Positions 1 through 12,790 of a stretch of DNA of 64,000 nucleotides are shown piece after piece. A program made the position numbers and the translations under genes. The DNA lies in the NCBI GenBank assembly GCA_026826555.1, contig JAKSZT010054334.1, forward strand, positions 35,718,055 to 35,782,054. Reading direction: 5' to 3'. A model generated the notes under the pieces. The model was not told where the DNA came from, did not search any database, and saw only the letters and a list, made by a program, of their open reading frames with translations. The first letter of the stretch is position 1; each line of letters starts with the position of its first letter. Source of the DNA: Tolypeutes matacus. Taxonomy: Eukaryota > Chordata > Mammalia > Cingulata > Chlamyphoridae.

Positions 1-259
1 CTCCATTGTCTAACTCTATCATAGTTTGATACACACCCTTTTTTGGAAAATCTGATTTTCTAGGCTTCCATGTAATCCCGTTCTCCTAGTTTACTTCCAG
101 TCTCCCAGGCAGAAATTCTCAGCTACCATTGCTGGTCCTCAACCAATAAGCCACCAGGCTCAGTCTTTTTCTGTCTTAAATATTTTCACTCATTTAAAGT
201 AATTTTGTCTGGCCCCATGTTTCTAAATGAATGGATGAGTATTCTGGTATTTCAAAAGT

Positions 260-1235
260 CTCTCTCTCCAATCCAGAACTCTCCCCCTAGCTGAAGGATT
301 ATATCCATCACTCTTTTGGTTATTCAACAGTATTTACATGCTCAAAGCAGGCCTAATGATCTACCATCTTCCAGTTCTGCTACATAGTTTATCTTCTCCA
401 TGTCGGTAAAATGCTTCACAGTTACTCAGACTAAACACCTCAGGATTACTCTGATTTCATTATTTCTGTAAAACCTATATCTAATCTATTGAAGAGTCAA
501 CTATACCTGTCAACATATATTGGATTGTTACCCCTCAGCCCGTTTCTGCCTGTCTTATCTGTACTACTGTAACAGTCTTCCCATGGTTTTCCTTGTTGCT
601 ATATTTTTATTTCCCTTCCATTTCATTATCCACAGAACATCTGGGAGAGCTCTTGAAATACTTATCTAACCATATCTTTCTGCATTTGAAACCCTTTAAT
701 GGCTTCCCATTGCAATTTGAATAAAATCTGTGTATCTTATCCTTAGAGAAAAGGCCCAGCAGAATCTGCAGGTTGAACACTAAAACTGTAGCTGAAACAT
801 ATTAATTGTTCAAAGAAGTTAGTATTGTTGTTGTTACCATTATTATTTGATCTTTGCACGCCTCTAACCACATCTTTTCTCTTTTGATCTTTTCTGCTCA
901 CACAGATCTTCCTTCTGTCACTTAGATATAGCAAGGCATTTTTTTTCCCCTGTGTCTAGGGCGCCTTTCAATTATCTTTGCATGCCTTCCTCCTTGCAAG
1001 CTTTCTGCTCTCAAATAAAGGCCACCTCCACATATGGCTTTCTCTTTCAATCCTCCCGATCCATCCTCTAGTTATAATGTTTTATTTCTGCAGTAGTACT
1101 TCCCACTGCTGAACTTCTCTTGTTCAGTTATTATTTTATGTGTTAGTGTCTCTATCCTTGATTACAATGTAAGTTCCATAAAGGCAGAGACTCTACAAAG
1201 TGGGTTCAATATTGAACAAGACTAAGGCATACCTG
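260..1235 (+). repeat. L2 LINE relic (3' half)
   Basis: Ancient non-LTR retrotransposon remnant. The order of blocks follows the L2 3' region: a pyrimidine-rich stretch near 280-420, the 'ccctttaatggcttcccattg' block near 692-712, a block resembling 'gtaagttccataaaggcagagac' near 1168-1190, and the terminal decay after it. Reading frames are destroyed. Plus orientation is clear from this order. Edges are approximate; the family is assigned from memory of the consensus. Confidence 0.62.
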
Positions 1236-4200
1236 TTCTCATAATTATCATGATAAATAAATAAGTTACAATGAACTAGAATTTGATTTATTATTTTGTC
1301 TCCCTTCTTCTTTCAAAGAGCTCCTTCTGTCAGTGATTTTTCCTCTTTGAATGTACCTGAAAACTGTTTCCATATTCAGATAATGTTGATTCCTCTAGTT
1401 AGAGAGGTTGTAGAATATGAGATATTTGATGGGATCTTCTCATATTTATATCAAAAGTAAAATACTTGAACTTATTTCAAATTTTAGAACCCAGAATTTT
1501 TATCCAAAAAAGTCCTTCTTTCTTATATGATTTAATTCATTAAAAATATTTTGTTTAAATTGATATCAACTTAATGCAAAACACTGCATTCTTATATATA
1601 TTTTCACATACAATAAACAGTGAAAAACAAGATATTTTATGGTCATATTTTACCTTTATTTCTCGACTGCAGCATTCACCATAGGGTGTTGTAGCCTCTA
1701 TTTTCCAAAATGTGATGTTCATAATGAGCTAAATATTTTACTTAAAGGAAGCTTTTATTTCAGTAAGACTATTCATGTGACTATCTAACTTTTTGATTAT
1801 AGTATAAATTGTTTAATAATAACTAAACTCAAAGAGCTATACACTTGTTTAATATTTTAATTATAGAATTACTACAATTTTACTCCCTGGGAATTGTTAT
1901 TACAGAGTTAATATTATGTCCTTGTTGAAATTCAAAATGTACCACAATATACATTTTCATTAACTATAAGTAGAAACATAAAATGTAACAGGACCTAATG
2001 ATCATTTTAGTGAAATTTTTACTTATTATAGCATGAACTTTAGGGTTCTTTTCTATCTTACTCAAAATTTGAAAAAAAAACATTTATTATCATCATAATT
2101 CCTGTTCCATATCAATGCCTGTTGATATAATAATATTTCTTACATTGTATTTATAAAGCATTCGTTAAGAATGATAAAATTTTATATGTACTCTTCCATT
2201 TACTCTTATGCTTTCCCCATAGAGAAAACAAAGTCTTTTATTTTTATTTCTTTTGAATACCCCATCAACCCTTTTGAAGGATTGTATGGTAACATGATAA
2301 AATTTGTTGTAAATTTTTATTGGTGTTCTAGAGCTGAATGTTCCATAAACATACAGTTCAGAGCATTATTTTCTGTCTATTGATGTGAATGGTGAAAAGT
2401 GCTATTATAAAAAACAAAATTTTGCAGCCACCATTTTTATTGTCAAGGCAGGAAATAAGATTTTCCTGCTATCCTGCTTCATATTTTCACCTTGAAGATA
2501 CTCTTAGGCTTAATACTTTAGGTTTTGCCGTGCAAAAAGGATGTAATTATTTTCACTTCAGGCAAACCAACAACTATTTTTAAATGTTTGTTAAAATGTA
2601 AGGGTTCCACAGCAGAAGCCAAGATCTCAGTTATAATTCCAACAATTCAGAGATTCCCATAAACAGCCAAACTCTTTAGGACCTGGCCTTGTGAAGCCTA
2701 GGCCTTGCAAAGAGCCCCTCCATAAATAGATAGAACTTTCTTTAGAAGACAGAAATAGTCACATATTGGGGGTTATCTGGGAAAACTTTCAGTATATAAA
2801 TCTCTAGTCTAACCAAAGAATTCTTTTAAAATACTCCATAATCTCAAAATTGATATCTACATTCCAGAGTCATTGTAATTGTCCAACTGTTGAATATTCA
2901 TTTGTAAAATTCCTTAAGACAATTGCTTATAAACAAACAGTCACATAATAAGTGATTATATATATTTAATATCATAGAGAGTAGGAAAAACACAAGTCTC
3001 GGTCAAAAAAATATCTGAATGAGTCTAGGAAAAAAATGTTTATGTCATAATACTTCTCTCACTGAATTACCTACCTAATTATTAATATATGAACTTGCCC
3101 TTACAGAAGGGGAAATAGACAAAAAAATATATTTTTCTCCTTAAATGGAAATAAATCAATGTTGTTTTAGTAAATGTTACTCTAATTTTTAGCCTCAATA
3201 TAAATGGTTTTGGCATTACATTAAAATTAAATTTAAGTTTTAAGCTAGAAACTTTTTTAGGAAGTCTGTGGTCATCCATCTTGAACTCCAAGCATGTAGG
3301 AAGACATAGGTAGAAGTATATTAAATCTGACAAATGACCTCCCATGTGCAAAGGAGGAAATAAAGATTCATTCTTCGTGTTTGTGAGATCATTTTGATGA
3401 AGGAAAGGCTAATTGAGGATGACATACATTCTAAATCTAATTCAAATCAGCATTTTTACATGAAGACTCATCACATTTCCAATGGTACACGCTACCATAA
3501 AACAGCTTAGTAAAGACATTTTGAATTTGATTCGTGGAATTTTTTTAAATGCTTCATCAAAACTGACATTTTTGGTAGTAATGAATTTCCAATCTCAGTA
3601 TTAGTTCAAACTGGATACCTGTGGTATTTTACACTTTTTATTTAAAAAGAAGCATTTTTCTTTAACATAATTAAGTCTTTGTTGCAGAGAAAATTGTAGC
3701 TAATACGCGATTATGCTTAGGAAACATGTAGGGAAAGTGCCAACACAGGGTTTCTTACAGTAAAAGCAAATCACCTTGAAATGATTAAAATGTTAAATTA
3801 TGAAGGACTTATCCTATGGCATTCAAAAAATAATCATATTCCAAGACCAGGTAACACTACTGTTGTTTTTAAAATGAAAAGATGATTGCTAAATCTTTCC
3901 TCTTGAAATGCTCCCAAATCAGCGTTAATATTATCTTATTAACACACATTTACTAGCTCAAACCTGTGAAAAAGACCACCTCATCTTTTATCTAATAAGC
4001 AGTTTTGTTAATCCTGCAAATTTCATATTATGGATGTCATTTGTTAAAAGTCAGGGTTATTTAGATTTTATACTACTTTAAAATTGTATCTTGACTAAAT
4101 TTACACAATGACCACTCAAAACATGGAAGGCAACCACTTCCTAAGAGGTTTAGAAAGAAATAAAATTCAGGAATTTCTATCTTTAAGTCTATGCAATACA

Positions 4201-5210
4201 TGTCAGTCATCCTAATTAAATTTGGTAACAAACATTTGTATGCAAGTCAACAGTGGTAAACATGTCATGTAAAAAGATCATCAGCACGACCTGTTTATGG
4301 TACTACATAATGGCCATTTGGATGTCTTCCAAAAATAAAACAAAACATAAGGTTTAGCTATCTAATTTTGAATTCAAGAAATAGTATTTTTTTTTCAGAG
4401 TAGAATATATTTATGAAAAATCATATGTCAACTAGATTTTCAAGATTTAAGCTTTGGGAAGATTTGATATTATCTAACAACTGAACAATGGGGCTCTTTT
4501 GTTCTTCATATATGTGAAATATTTCAGGTATTACAATGGTCAAGTATTATAAATAATTAAGCACCTTACCTTTTTTTAAGTTATAAAGTTGTATTTACCT
4601 TTCAAAGCACCTGAGTATATAATTCATCTGCTAATTTCTTAAAAGAATCTCTGAGCAAATATCTTATTTCCAGAGTGAATAGGGAGATTTTTATGGTCAT
4701 TTCATTGATGGAACAATGTGAACTTAAGTCATTTGCTTAGTTATAGGGTCCAGATTTCATGAACTATTACTAGGCATCTAGATTAATTTTTTGGGAGTTC
4801 ACTATGCACTGTCTGTAGGATATAACTATCAGACCATAAAAGTATCAGAGAATCACAGAATAAGTTTTAATTAAATTTATTCAAACATGTATTTATTGGA
4901 TTCTTTTTCTGAAATGTTTTTACATGAAACATGTAAAGTGCTGAAAAAATTGAGACATCATTTTATCAAAATGATAAAAATGATTCTCATGAGAAAGAAT
5001 TCTTAAGGTGGAATTTGGTAACACTTGATATTACACTTTTATAAAAATCTTATTTATTATAGGGTTCTGAATAATACTACACAACTGTGGATAATAGGTC
5101 TAAATAAATAAGCTTTGGTTTTAGGTAAGAATTTATCAAATATTAAAACTATTTATTTTGAAGTGAGTGAAAGGTGAATTGAGGGGCTAGGATACCTTTC
5201 AGCAGCCTTC
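1236..5210. other. Unassigned AT-rich DNA
   Basis: About 4 kb without a recognisable repeat, RNA gene or credible exon. Short open stretches occur on both strands, but none has a recognisable domain, and they are what AT-rich non-coding DNA gives by chance. Either unique sequence or repeats too decayed to recognise by eye. Confidence 0.5.
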
Positions 5211-5214
5211 TTGT

Positions 5215-5392
5215 TAACAATAGTTTCAAATATAGTAATAATTACAATAGCAAAATACTGAATATTTATTGTATTCTAGACCTGTTGCAAAATAATTAAA
5301 ATAAATTAGCCAATTTAATCTTCATGACACATTTGTGAGTTTATTATTCACCTTTTATAGATAGGAGACTGAGGCATAGAAAATTTAAGGTA
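5215..5392 (-). repeat. MIR SINE
   Basis: Mammalian-wide interspersed repeat read on the minus strand. In plus coordinates it shows an 'atttattg' block, then 'ccaatttaatcttcatgacac', then the core-to-3' block ending 'gatag.agactgaggcatagaaaatttaaggtaa', which matches the MIR pattern of a polypurine 'gaaactgaggcacagagaggttaag' segment. It abuts the old L1 that begins just downstream. Confidence 0.78.
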
Positions 5393-5859
5393 AGAGTCAG
5401 GTGGCCTGGGGCAAAAGCGTACCTGCTTTAAGTCCAGAAGTGGAATACCTAGGAGAGGGAGATCTGTCTCTTGGGAAGTAGAGGGCATTCAGTCTCCTGT
5501 AAACAGGGGAAATGCTAAGGCCACTTGCAAGCACAAGTCCAGAACAAGACTCAGGCCCAGAAAAGACAGGGAGGACCCTGCACTTTGTATTCACCTTGGG
5601 ATATAGGAGGGCTGACACTCAAGAAAGTCTCTGTCATATCACCAGCTGGTTACAAACTCAAGAAACAGACATCTAAGGGAATAAATCCCAGAAACAACAT
5701 TTTATAACATTAAAATGCATGCTGTGCAACAAAAGCTTACAAGAAAACAAAGAAACAAGACATTATGGCCCATCCAAAGGAAGACTATAAATATCCATAA
5801 ATTATCAGTAAAGAAAAACAGACTGTGGACATACCAGACAAAGATTTCTTTAAAAAAAT

Positions 5860-6720
5860 GATTTTCAGTATGCTCAAGATGAAAGAAAATACAGAGAAAG
5901 AAAGAAATCATATCAGGAAAACAATGAGTGAACAACATGATAATCCAAAAAAGAGAGGGATTTTTAAAAGGACTAGTTTTTAAAACATAACTACTGAAGC
6001 TGAAGACCATAATACTTGAAATGAAAATGTTCCAAGAGGGTTTCAAGAGTGGATATGAACTGACAGAAGAAAGAATAAGTGAACTCAAAAGACAAGACAA
6101 TTGAAATGAATTGAGCTAAGGAACAGAAGGGAAAAATAATTATAAAAGCAAAAATATCCTAAGAGACCTTGACAACATCAAGTATAGGAATATAGGCATT
6201 ATCAGGGTGATAAAAGGTAAAGAAAGAGGAAGAGGCAGAAGGGATATTCAAAGAAATAATGATAGTAAACGTTCCAAACTTAGCAAAGACAAGGTATACA
6301 CATCTAAGAAGCCCCAAGAAGACAGAAAAGATAAACTTGAAGAAAAAAAATATATGCCCAAAACATAATGATCAAACTAACAAATGCAAAAGACAATGAG
6401 AGATTTCTGAAGGCTGCAATAGGAAAACAACGTGTTAATTGCAAAGGGAGTTTCAATTACATTAAGTGCTGATTTCTCATAAAAAACCACGGAGGCAAGA
6501 AGGCATTGGATGGAAACATGTAAAGTGCTGAAAGAAGACAATTGCCAACCAAGAATTTTATATCAAAGACTTTCAAAAATGAGGGAGAGATAAAGATATT
6601 CTCAGATGAACAAAAGCTGAGGGAGTTCATCACCATTAGACCTGCCCTACAAATGCTAAATGGAGTTCTTCAGACTGAAAAACAAAAAAAGGACACTAGA
6701 CAGTGGTTCAAAGCAGCATA
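5860..6720 (+). pseudogene. L1 ORF1 remnant (old copy)
   Basis: Decayed first reading frame of L1, whose product is the RNA-binding chaperone ORF1p. The plus-strand DNA shows the lysine- and glutamate-rich coding bias of ORF1. Near 6190-6220 is the counterpart of the conserved 'ICIMGIPEGEE' block seen in the younger copy at 34861-34894. Near 6470-6560 is the counterpart of the 'LSADFSAETMEARR' and 'VKVLKE' region. No continuous frame remains. The 132-codon minus-strand frame at 5702-6100 is antisense to it and is not a gene. Confidence 0.75.
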
Positions 6721-6760
6721 AAGAAATAAAGACGTCCAGTAAAAGTAACCATTGGGCTAT

Positions 6761-8036
6761 TTTTTTTTATGTTGATTTTTTAAAAAATCCATTATGGTAG
6801 CATATATATATTTATTTTATTATACATAAAATTTTTTTTAAAGATACTTAGATTACATAAATGTTACCTAAAAAATGTAGGTGGTTCCCATATGCCCCAC
6901 TCCATCCCCATCCCACACTTTCCCACATTTACAACATCTTTCATTAGTGTGGTACTTTGGTTACAATTGATGAACACATATTGGAGCATTGCCAATAAGT
7001 GTGGTTTATGGTTTACATTATAGATTAAGCCCTTTCCCACACAATTTTATAAGTTATGACAAGATATTTAATGGTCTGTGTTTGTCATTGCAACATCATT
7101 CAGTACAATTCCAATGTCCCAAAAATGTCCCCATATTATACCTATATTTCCCTCTCCTTCCCCTCAGAACCTCCAGTGGCCACTGCCTTCACATGAATGA
7201 TAAAGGTTATTCCATTGCTAGAATCACAATAAGTCTTCAGCAGAATATCAGTAAGTCTACTTCAGTTCATCATTCACTCTCCAATCCTGAGGATTGTGGG
7301 ATGGTGATGCCCACTCCACCTATAATCGAGAAGGGGCTTAGATCCTATGGGGCAGATGGGTGAGACTAACTTGCTTGCAGCTGTAGACTCTCTCTGTTCC
7401 TTGGAATGGTCGTTGTCCATCATTATCTTCTTGTTAGTTGTCCTGGGTGGGTCCAATGAACTGGAGAGTAGGTGTTGCAATGCTTTTGAGATTCAGAGCC
7501 CAATTGGCACATGGAAAGCCCAAACATTTAAGTCTCTTGGACAAACACCAATCAACTCTAGTACTAACTATAGGTTTAAATAGAAGGGGCAAAAAAGCCA
7601 TGTGTAAGGAATATACAACTGAGCCCTAATCTGTTACACTGGGGAGCATAAATTCCAAAGTAAGACCAGTTGACAGGGTGCCAAACTCCTGAGTCATCTG
7701 CCCTGCCTATAGTGTCTGGATGTCTCCAGAGCCCTCAGGAGCCCCACTTTTGAGGAAATATTTATTGTGGCAGTCAAAGAGATCCTGCTGAGAAGTAAGT
7801 AAGTGTAACCTCTGGAATGATCTCCCAACTCACTTTAAATCTTTTAGCCATATGACCTCATTTGTTTTTACCTTTTCCCCCTTTTAGTTAAGGCCTTTTT
7901 CCTGTTGCAATGCTAGTTGGTGGTTGGTAGTAATCCCTCAGTGCCACGGAGGCTCATCCCCAGCAGTCGTGTCCCACATTGGGGGGAAGGTAGTGCATTT
8001 ACATGCTGAGTTTGGCTTAGAAAGAAGCATTTGGGT
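6761..8036 (-). mobile_element. L1 3'-UTR fragment inserted in inverse orientation
   Basis: Minus-strand, 5'-truncated L1 consisting only of 3' UTR. Its far end (7960-8030) is the reverse complement of 40190-40270 in the younger L1: both carry the 'taagccaaactcagcat' and 'gcattaccttcccccc' blocks. The near end (6850-6900) matches, in reverse complement, the 'ttttaggtaatctaag' block at 41355-41370. The plus-strand T-run at 6760-6768 is its poly(A). Flanks 'cattgggctat' (6750-6760) and 'catttgggtaat' (8038-8049) may be a decayed target duplication. It is a more diverged relative, not a recent copy. Confidence 0.8.
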
Positions 8037-8439
8037 AATTGTGAATGTCAGTATTATTGTATTGTATTTTTTGTTTTATAACTCCACATCTTACTTCCTA
8101 TAGATGCTAAAATACAAATACATAAAAAGGAATTATAGATTTATGGTTTAGGACATATAATGTTCACAGATGTAAAATGATGGAGGGATTGAGGGTTATA
8201 GAAACAGCTTATTTGGATGTTACTTAAGTCAAGTCAGTATCAAATCAAATATGATTATTATATATTTAGGATGTTAAATTACAATCCCATGGTAATCGCA
8301 GGAAAATACATAAAAATATATCCAGATAGAAATGAGAAGGTATTCAATATAGTACAATTAAAAATCAAATAAATATTAAAGTAGACGTTAATGGAAGAAT
8401 TAAGGGGTAAAAGACATGACTTAAAAAGAATAAATAGCA
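8037..8439 (+). repeat. L1 inter-ORF spacer of the old L1
   Basis: Non-coding stretch between the ORF1 and ORF2 remnants, continuing the host L1 after the inverted insertion. Position and the smooth run into the ORF2 start at about 8440 support this. It has no independent feature. Confidence 0.5.
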
Positions 8440-9494
8440 AAATGGCAGAAGAGAGTTCTTCATTATCAGTAGTGACTTTAAACATAACTGGGTTAAACTT
8501 AAAAGGCAGAGATTGGCAGAATCAATGAAAAGCACGACCCAAATATATCCTGTCTACAAGAGACTCACCTTAAATTCAAAAACATAAGTAGGTTGAAAGT
8601 GAAAGGTTGGAAAGAAATATATATACAACGCAAGTAGTGTCTAAAAGATAGTTGGGGCTGCTAAACTAATATCAGATAAAATAAACTTTAAGTCAAAAAT
8701 TGTTATGAGGGACAAAGACCATCATTAGATATTGATAAAAATGGTCAATTCATCAAGAAGATGTAAAAATTATAAATATGCATGCACCTAACTGCAGGGC
8801 CCCAAAATATATGAAGCAAACACTGACAGATCTGAAGGAAGAAATTGATATTTCTACATTAATAGTAAGGGACTTTAATTTACCACTTCAAATAACATCT
8901 AAACAGAAGATCAATCAGAAAGACTTGAATGATACTCTAAACCACTTGGACTTTACAGACATACATAGAACACTTCAACCAACAATTACAGAATACAGAT
9001 TCTTCTTGAATGCACATGATTCATTCTCCAGGAGAGACAATATCTTAGGTCACAAAACAAGTCTCAATACATTTAAAAATATTGAGATCATATATCTTCT
9101 CCAATCAGAATGGAATGGAACTAGAACTCAATAACATAGGGAAAAATGAAAAATTCACAACTTATGTGCAAAATAAATAATATTCTCTTAAATGAGCTAA
9201 AGAGGAAATCACAAGGAAAATTAGGAAATACTCAGAGCAAATGAAAATGCAGAATACCAAAACTTATGGAATGCAGCAAAAACAGTGCTGAGGGGAAAAT
9301 ATATAGCTCTAAATAATGTTAAGAATAAAGGTTTCAAATCAGAGACCTAACATTAGAACTGAAGAACTAGAAAAAGAAGAGCAAACCAAACCCAAAGCAA
9401 GAAGGATGAACAAAATTACAAAGATCAGAGCAGAGACAAATGAAAAAGAGAATAAAGCAACAATAGAATCAACAAAATCAAAAGATGGTTCTTT

Positions 9495-9622
9495 AAAAAA
9501 AAATATATATATATATATAACATTTATGTAAACAAATGAACATATATGCATATATATTTATATATCATTTTACAAATATTGGTATGTATTGTGAAAAATT
9601 TGATTTTTACCCACAATAAAAA
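9495..9622 (+). mobile_element. 5'-truncated insertion of the young L1 3' end
   Basis: About 128 bp nearly identical to the terminal 3' UTR of the L1 at 32.6-41.5 kb (41375-41510): AT repeat, then 'tatatatttatatatcattt', 'acaaatattggtatgtattg' and 'cccacaataaaa'. It is flanked by 12-bp duplications, 'agatggttcttt' at 9483-9494 and 'aaatggttcttt' at 9623-9634, with one mismatch. This is a complete retrotransposition signature: extreme 5' truncation, A-rich tail and target-site duplication. Confidence 0.88.
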
Positions 9623-11247
9623 AAATGGTTCTTTGAAAATATCAATAAAACTGACAAACTTTTAGCTAAATTGATGAAGAAAAAAAGAGAGAGAAAAAAA
9701 TTACTAAAATCAGAAATGAAAATGGTGACATTATTACTGACTCTACTGAAATAAAAATGACTATAAAAGAACTATGAACAACAGTATGCCAACAAATTAG
9801 ATAACCTACATGATATGGACAAATTCCTAGAGAAAGACAAAATACTTATACTAGCTCAGTAAGAAATAGAAGATCTCTACAAACCAATGACTAGGAAGGA
9901 GATTGAATCAAAAACCAAAAACCTCCCAACAAAGAAAAGCCCAGGACAAAATGGCTTCATAGGGGAATTTTACCAAACATTCCAAGAAGAATTAACACCA
10001 ATCCTTCTCAAAGTCTTCCAAAAATTTTTCAGAAGAAGGAATATTTCTTAATTTATTCTATGAGCCCAACATCACCCTCAAACCAAAGCCTGATAAAGAT
10101 ATCACAAGAGAATAAAATAACAGACCAATATCTTTAATGAATATAGATGTAAAATTCCTCATCAAAATATTAGCAACCTGAATTCAACAGCATATTAAAA
10201 GAATTATACACCATGATCAATTGGGATTATCCTAAGTATGCATGGATAGTTCAACATAAGAAAATTAAGTAATGTAATATACCACATTAACAGAATGAAG
10301 GGAAAAAAAACACACATGATCATCACAATTGATACAATTGATGCAGAAAAGGCACTTGACAAAATCCATCACCTCTTTTTGACAAAAAAAAAAAAAAACT
10401 TATAAATCTAAGAACATAAGGAAAATCCCTCAACATGATAAAGAACATATATGAAACCCCAAAGTTAATATCAAACTTAATAGTGAAAGCCTGAGAGGTT
10501 TCAGGATCAAGAGAAGGAGGTCCGTTTTCACCAGTTATTTAACATTGTGCTGAAAGTTCTAGCCAGAGCAATTAGGCCAGACAATGGAAGAAAAAGTGTA
10601 CAAATTGGAAATGAAGAGGTTAAATTTTCCTATGTGCTGATGACATAATCCTATATATAGAAAATCCTGAAAAATCCACAGCAAATTTCCTAGAGCTAAT
10701 AAATGAATTCAACAAAGTGACAGGGTTCAAGATCAACACCCCCAAATCGGTAGCATTGGTAAGCACTAGTCATAGTGAACAATTGGAAGAAGAAGTCAAG
10801 AGAAAAATTCCATTTACAGTAGCAATGAAAGAATTAACTAAGAATAAGTCTAATCAAGGATGTAACACAGAAACACAGAAAACTATAAAACATTATTAAA
10901 AGAAATCAAAGTAAACCTAAATAAATGGAAAGATATTCTATGTTCATGAATTGGAAGGCTCAGTATTGTTAAAATATCAAATCTATTCAAAGTAATTCAA
11001 AGATTCAAAGCAATCCTGATCAAAATTCCAACAACCCTCTTTGCAGAAATGGAAAGGTTAATCATCAAATTTATATGGAAGTATAATGGACCTCAAATAG
11101 ACAAAGCCATTTTGAAAAAGAAGAACAAAGTTGGAAGACACAACTTCCTAACAGTAATCAAAACAGCATGGCACTGACACAAGGACAGACATATAGACAA
11201 ACAAAATCAAATAGATGGCTCAGAAATCAAACCTCACATTTATGGCC

Positions 11248-11405
11248 AAATAATTTTTTTTCTTTATTAGAGAAGTTGTGGGTTGACAGAAAAATCTTGC
11301 ATGAAATACAGTATTCCCATAACCCAACCACACTTCCAATACCTTGCATTAGTGTGGAATATTTGTTACAGGGGATGATAGCACATTTTTTATAATTGTA
11401 CCTCC
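11248..11405 (-). mobile_element. L1 3'-end fragment, inverse orientation, inside old ORF2
   Basis: The stretch begins 'tttctttattagagaagttg', the reverse complement of the terminal 3' UTR of the second L1 3'-end type in this window (other copies at 12770, 20465, 24340, 51970 and 55110). It breaks the ORF2 remnant between 'tttatggccaa' and 'gttttgacaaaggggc', which are adjacent in L1. It is 5'-truncated to about 155 bp. A clear target duplication was not found. Confidence 0.8.
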
Positions 11406-12448
11406 AGCTGAGTTTTGACAAAGGGGCAAAGACCACTCGATTAGGAAAGAATCGTCTCTTCAACAAATGGTGTTGGGAAAACTGAATCTCCATTTACCAA
11501 AAAGAAGGAATGTGGACCCCTACATTACACCTTATACAAAAATCAATTTAGTATGGCTCAAAGGCCTAAATAAAAGAGCTAGAGCTCTAGGAAAAAAAAA
11601 AAAACCAGACATCTTTAGGACAGTTTTCTTAGAATATATCCAAAGCACACACAATAGAAAAAATAGATAAAGAGGAACTCATAAAAATTTTTTAAAAATT
11701 CACCTCAACAGACTTTATCATGAAGAAAAGTAACAATCTACACAGTGGGAGAAAATATTTGGGAAACTGTGTATTTGGTAAAGGTTTGATATCCAGAATA
11801 TATAAAGAAATCCTTCAACTCTTCAACAAAAAGACAACCCAATTAAAAAGTGGGCAAAAGACTTACTCATTTCTCCAAAGAAGATATAAAAATGGCCAAA
11901 AAGCACACGAAAAGATGCTAAACAGCTTTAGATAGTATGGAAATGGAAATCAAAACCATGAGAAACCATTTCATACCCACTAGAATGGCTAATATTAAAA
12001 AAAAAAAAAAAGGAAATTACAAGTGCTTGGACAGGATGTGGAGTAATAGGAACCCTCATTGATTGTTGGTGGGAATATAAAATGGTGCAGCTCCTGTGGA
12101 AAACATTTCAGCAGTTCCTCAGAAAGTTAAGTATAGAACTACCATTGACTGAGCAATCCCATTGCTATGTATATACCCCAAACAATTGAAAGTGGTGACT
12201 CGAACAGGTATTTGCACGGGTTCATAGTGGCATTATCCACAATTGCCAGAAGATGGCAGTAAACCAAGTGTGTATCAACTGATGAATGAATAAAATGTGG
12301 CATATACATACAACGGAATATTATCCAGACATAAAAAGAAATGAATATATGTTCTGATATATGTGACAACAGGGATGAACCCTGAAGACATCATTTTGAG
12401 TGAAATAAGTCAGATACAAAAGAACAAATATCTTATGTTCTCATTGAT

Positions 12449-12790
12449 ATGGTTTAATTTAGAATCCACTGTTTATTTTGTGCAGTTCCATAGATTTTTT
12501 AAAGAATGTTTATTCTAGTGACTATATACAACCTAAAATTTGCCATTTTAACCACATAATTCATATATCTATCAGACTTCCTCCCTGATATTCAGGGAGA
12601 GTTCAGCCACCATGTCAATGTGGAGTGAAGATTGGATCTAAATTAAACCATGGACTATAATTAATAGTACTGTTATAAAAATGTGCTTTTGTCAGTTGTA
12701 ACAAACGCACATAATAGAGTGGTATATGGGAATCCTGTATTTTACACATGGATTTTTCTATAAACCCACAATTTCTCTAATTATAAAATA
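12449..12790. mobile_element. L1 3' end with inverted 5' part (twin-priming type)
   Basis: The distal part (12630-12790) is a plus-strand 3' UTR ending 'acccacaatttctctaat' with an A-rich tail. The proximal part (12449-12570) is the same 3' UTR in reverse, for example 'acaacctaaaatttgccatt' at 12529-12548. The pair 'tggtttaatttagaatcc' (12450-12467) and 'ggatctaaattaaacca' (12634-12650) are reverse complements with one base missing. About 60 bp at 12571-12630 of unclear origin lies between. This fits 5' inversion during target-primed reverse transcription, or a rearranged end of the old host L1. Confidence 0.65.

Larger units (their letters stand above)
8440..12430 (+). pseudogene. L1 ORF2 remnant (old copy)
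   Basis: Remnant of the L1 endonuclease and reverse transcriptase. The start region (8460-8570) matches the younger copy: the 'gactttaaacataactgg' block, then the sequence coding 'SCLQETH' at about 8548-8568. The endonuclease part continues through 8865 ('GDFN' counterpart, here reading RDFNLPL) and 9005-9060. Reverse transcriptase follows: the '[12 protein letters not shown]' motif A counterpart near 10330-10372, and 'gctgatgac' at about 10637, the codons of the A-D-D active site with an indel beside it. The C-terminal zinc-knuckle region lies near 12020-12100. Indels and stops are spread throughout, and two later insertions break it. Not functional. Confidence 0.85.
5398..12450 (+). mobile_element. 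Old L1 retrotransposon, composite and interrupted
   Basis: Plus-strand LINE-1 with recognisable 5' leader (5398-5800), ORF1 remnant, inter-ORF spacer and ORF2 through the region before the 3' UTR. At least three later L1 pieces sit inside it (6761-8036 inverted, 9495-9622 direct, 11248-11405 inverted). Removing them restores L1 order. All reading frames are broken. It is clearly older than the 32.6-41.5 kb L1, since it hosts fragments of that family's 3' end. Confidence 0.85.

Noticed and set aside
5702..6100. 132-codon minus-strand open frame
   Set aside because: Antisense to the old L1 ORF1, whose A-rich coding strand leaves few stops on the other strand.
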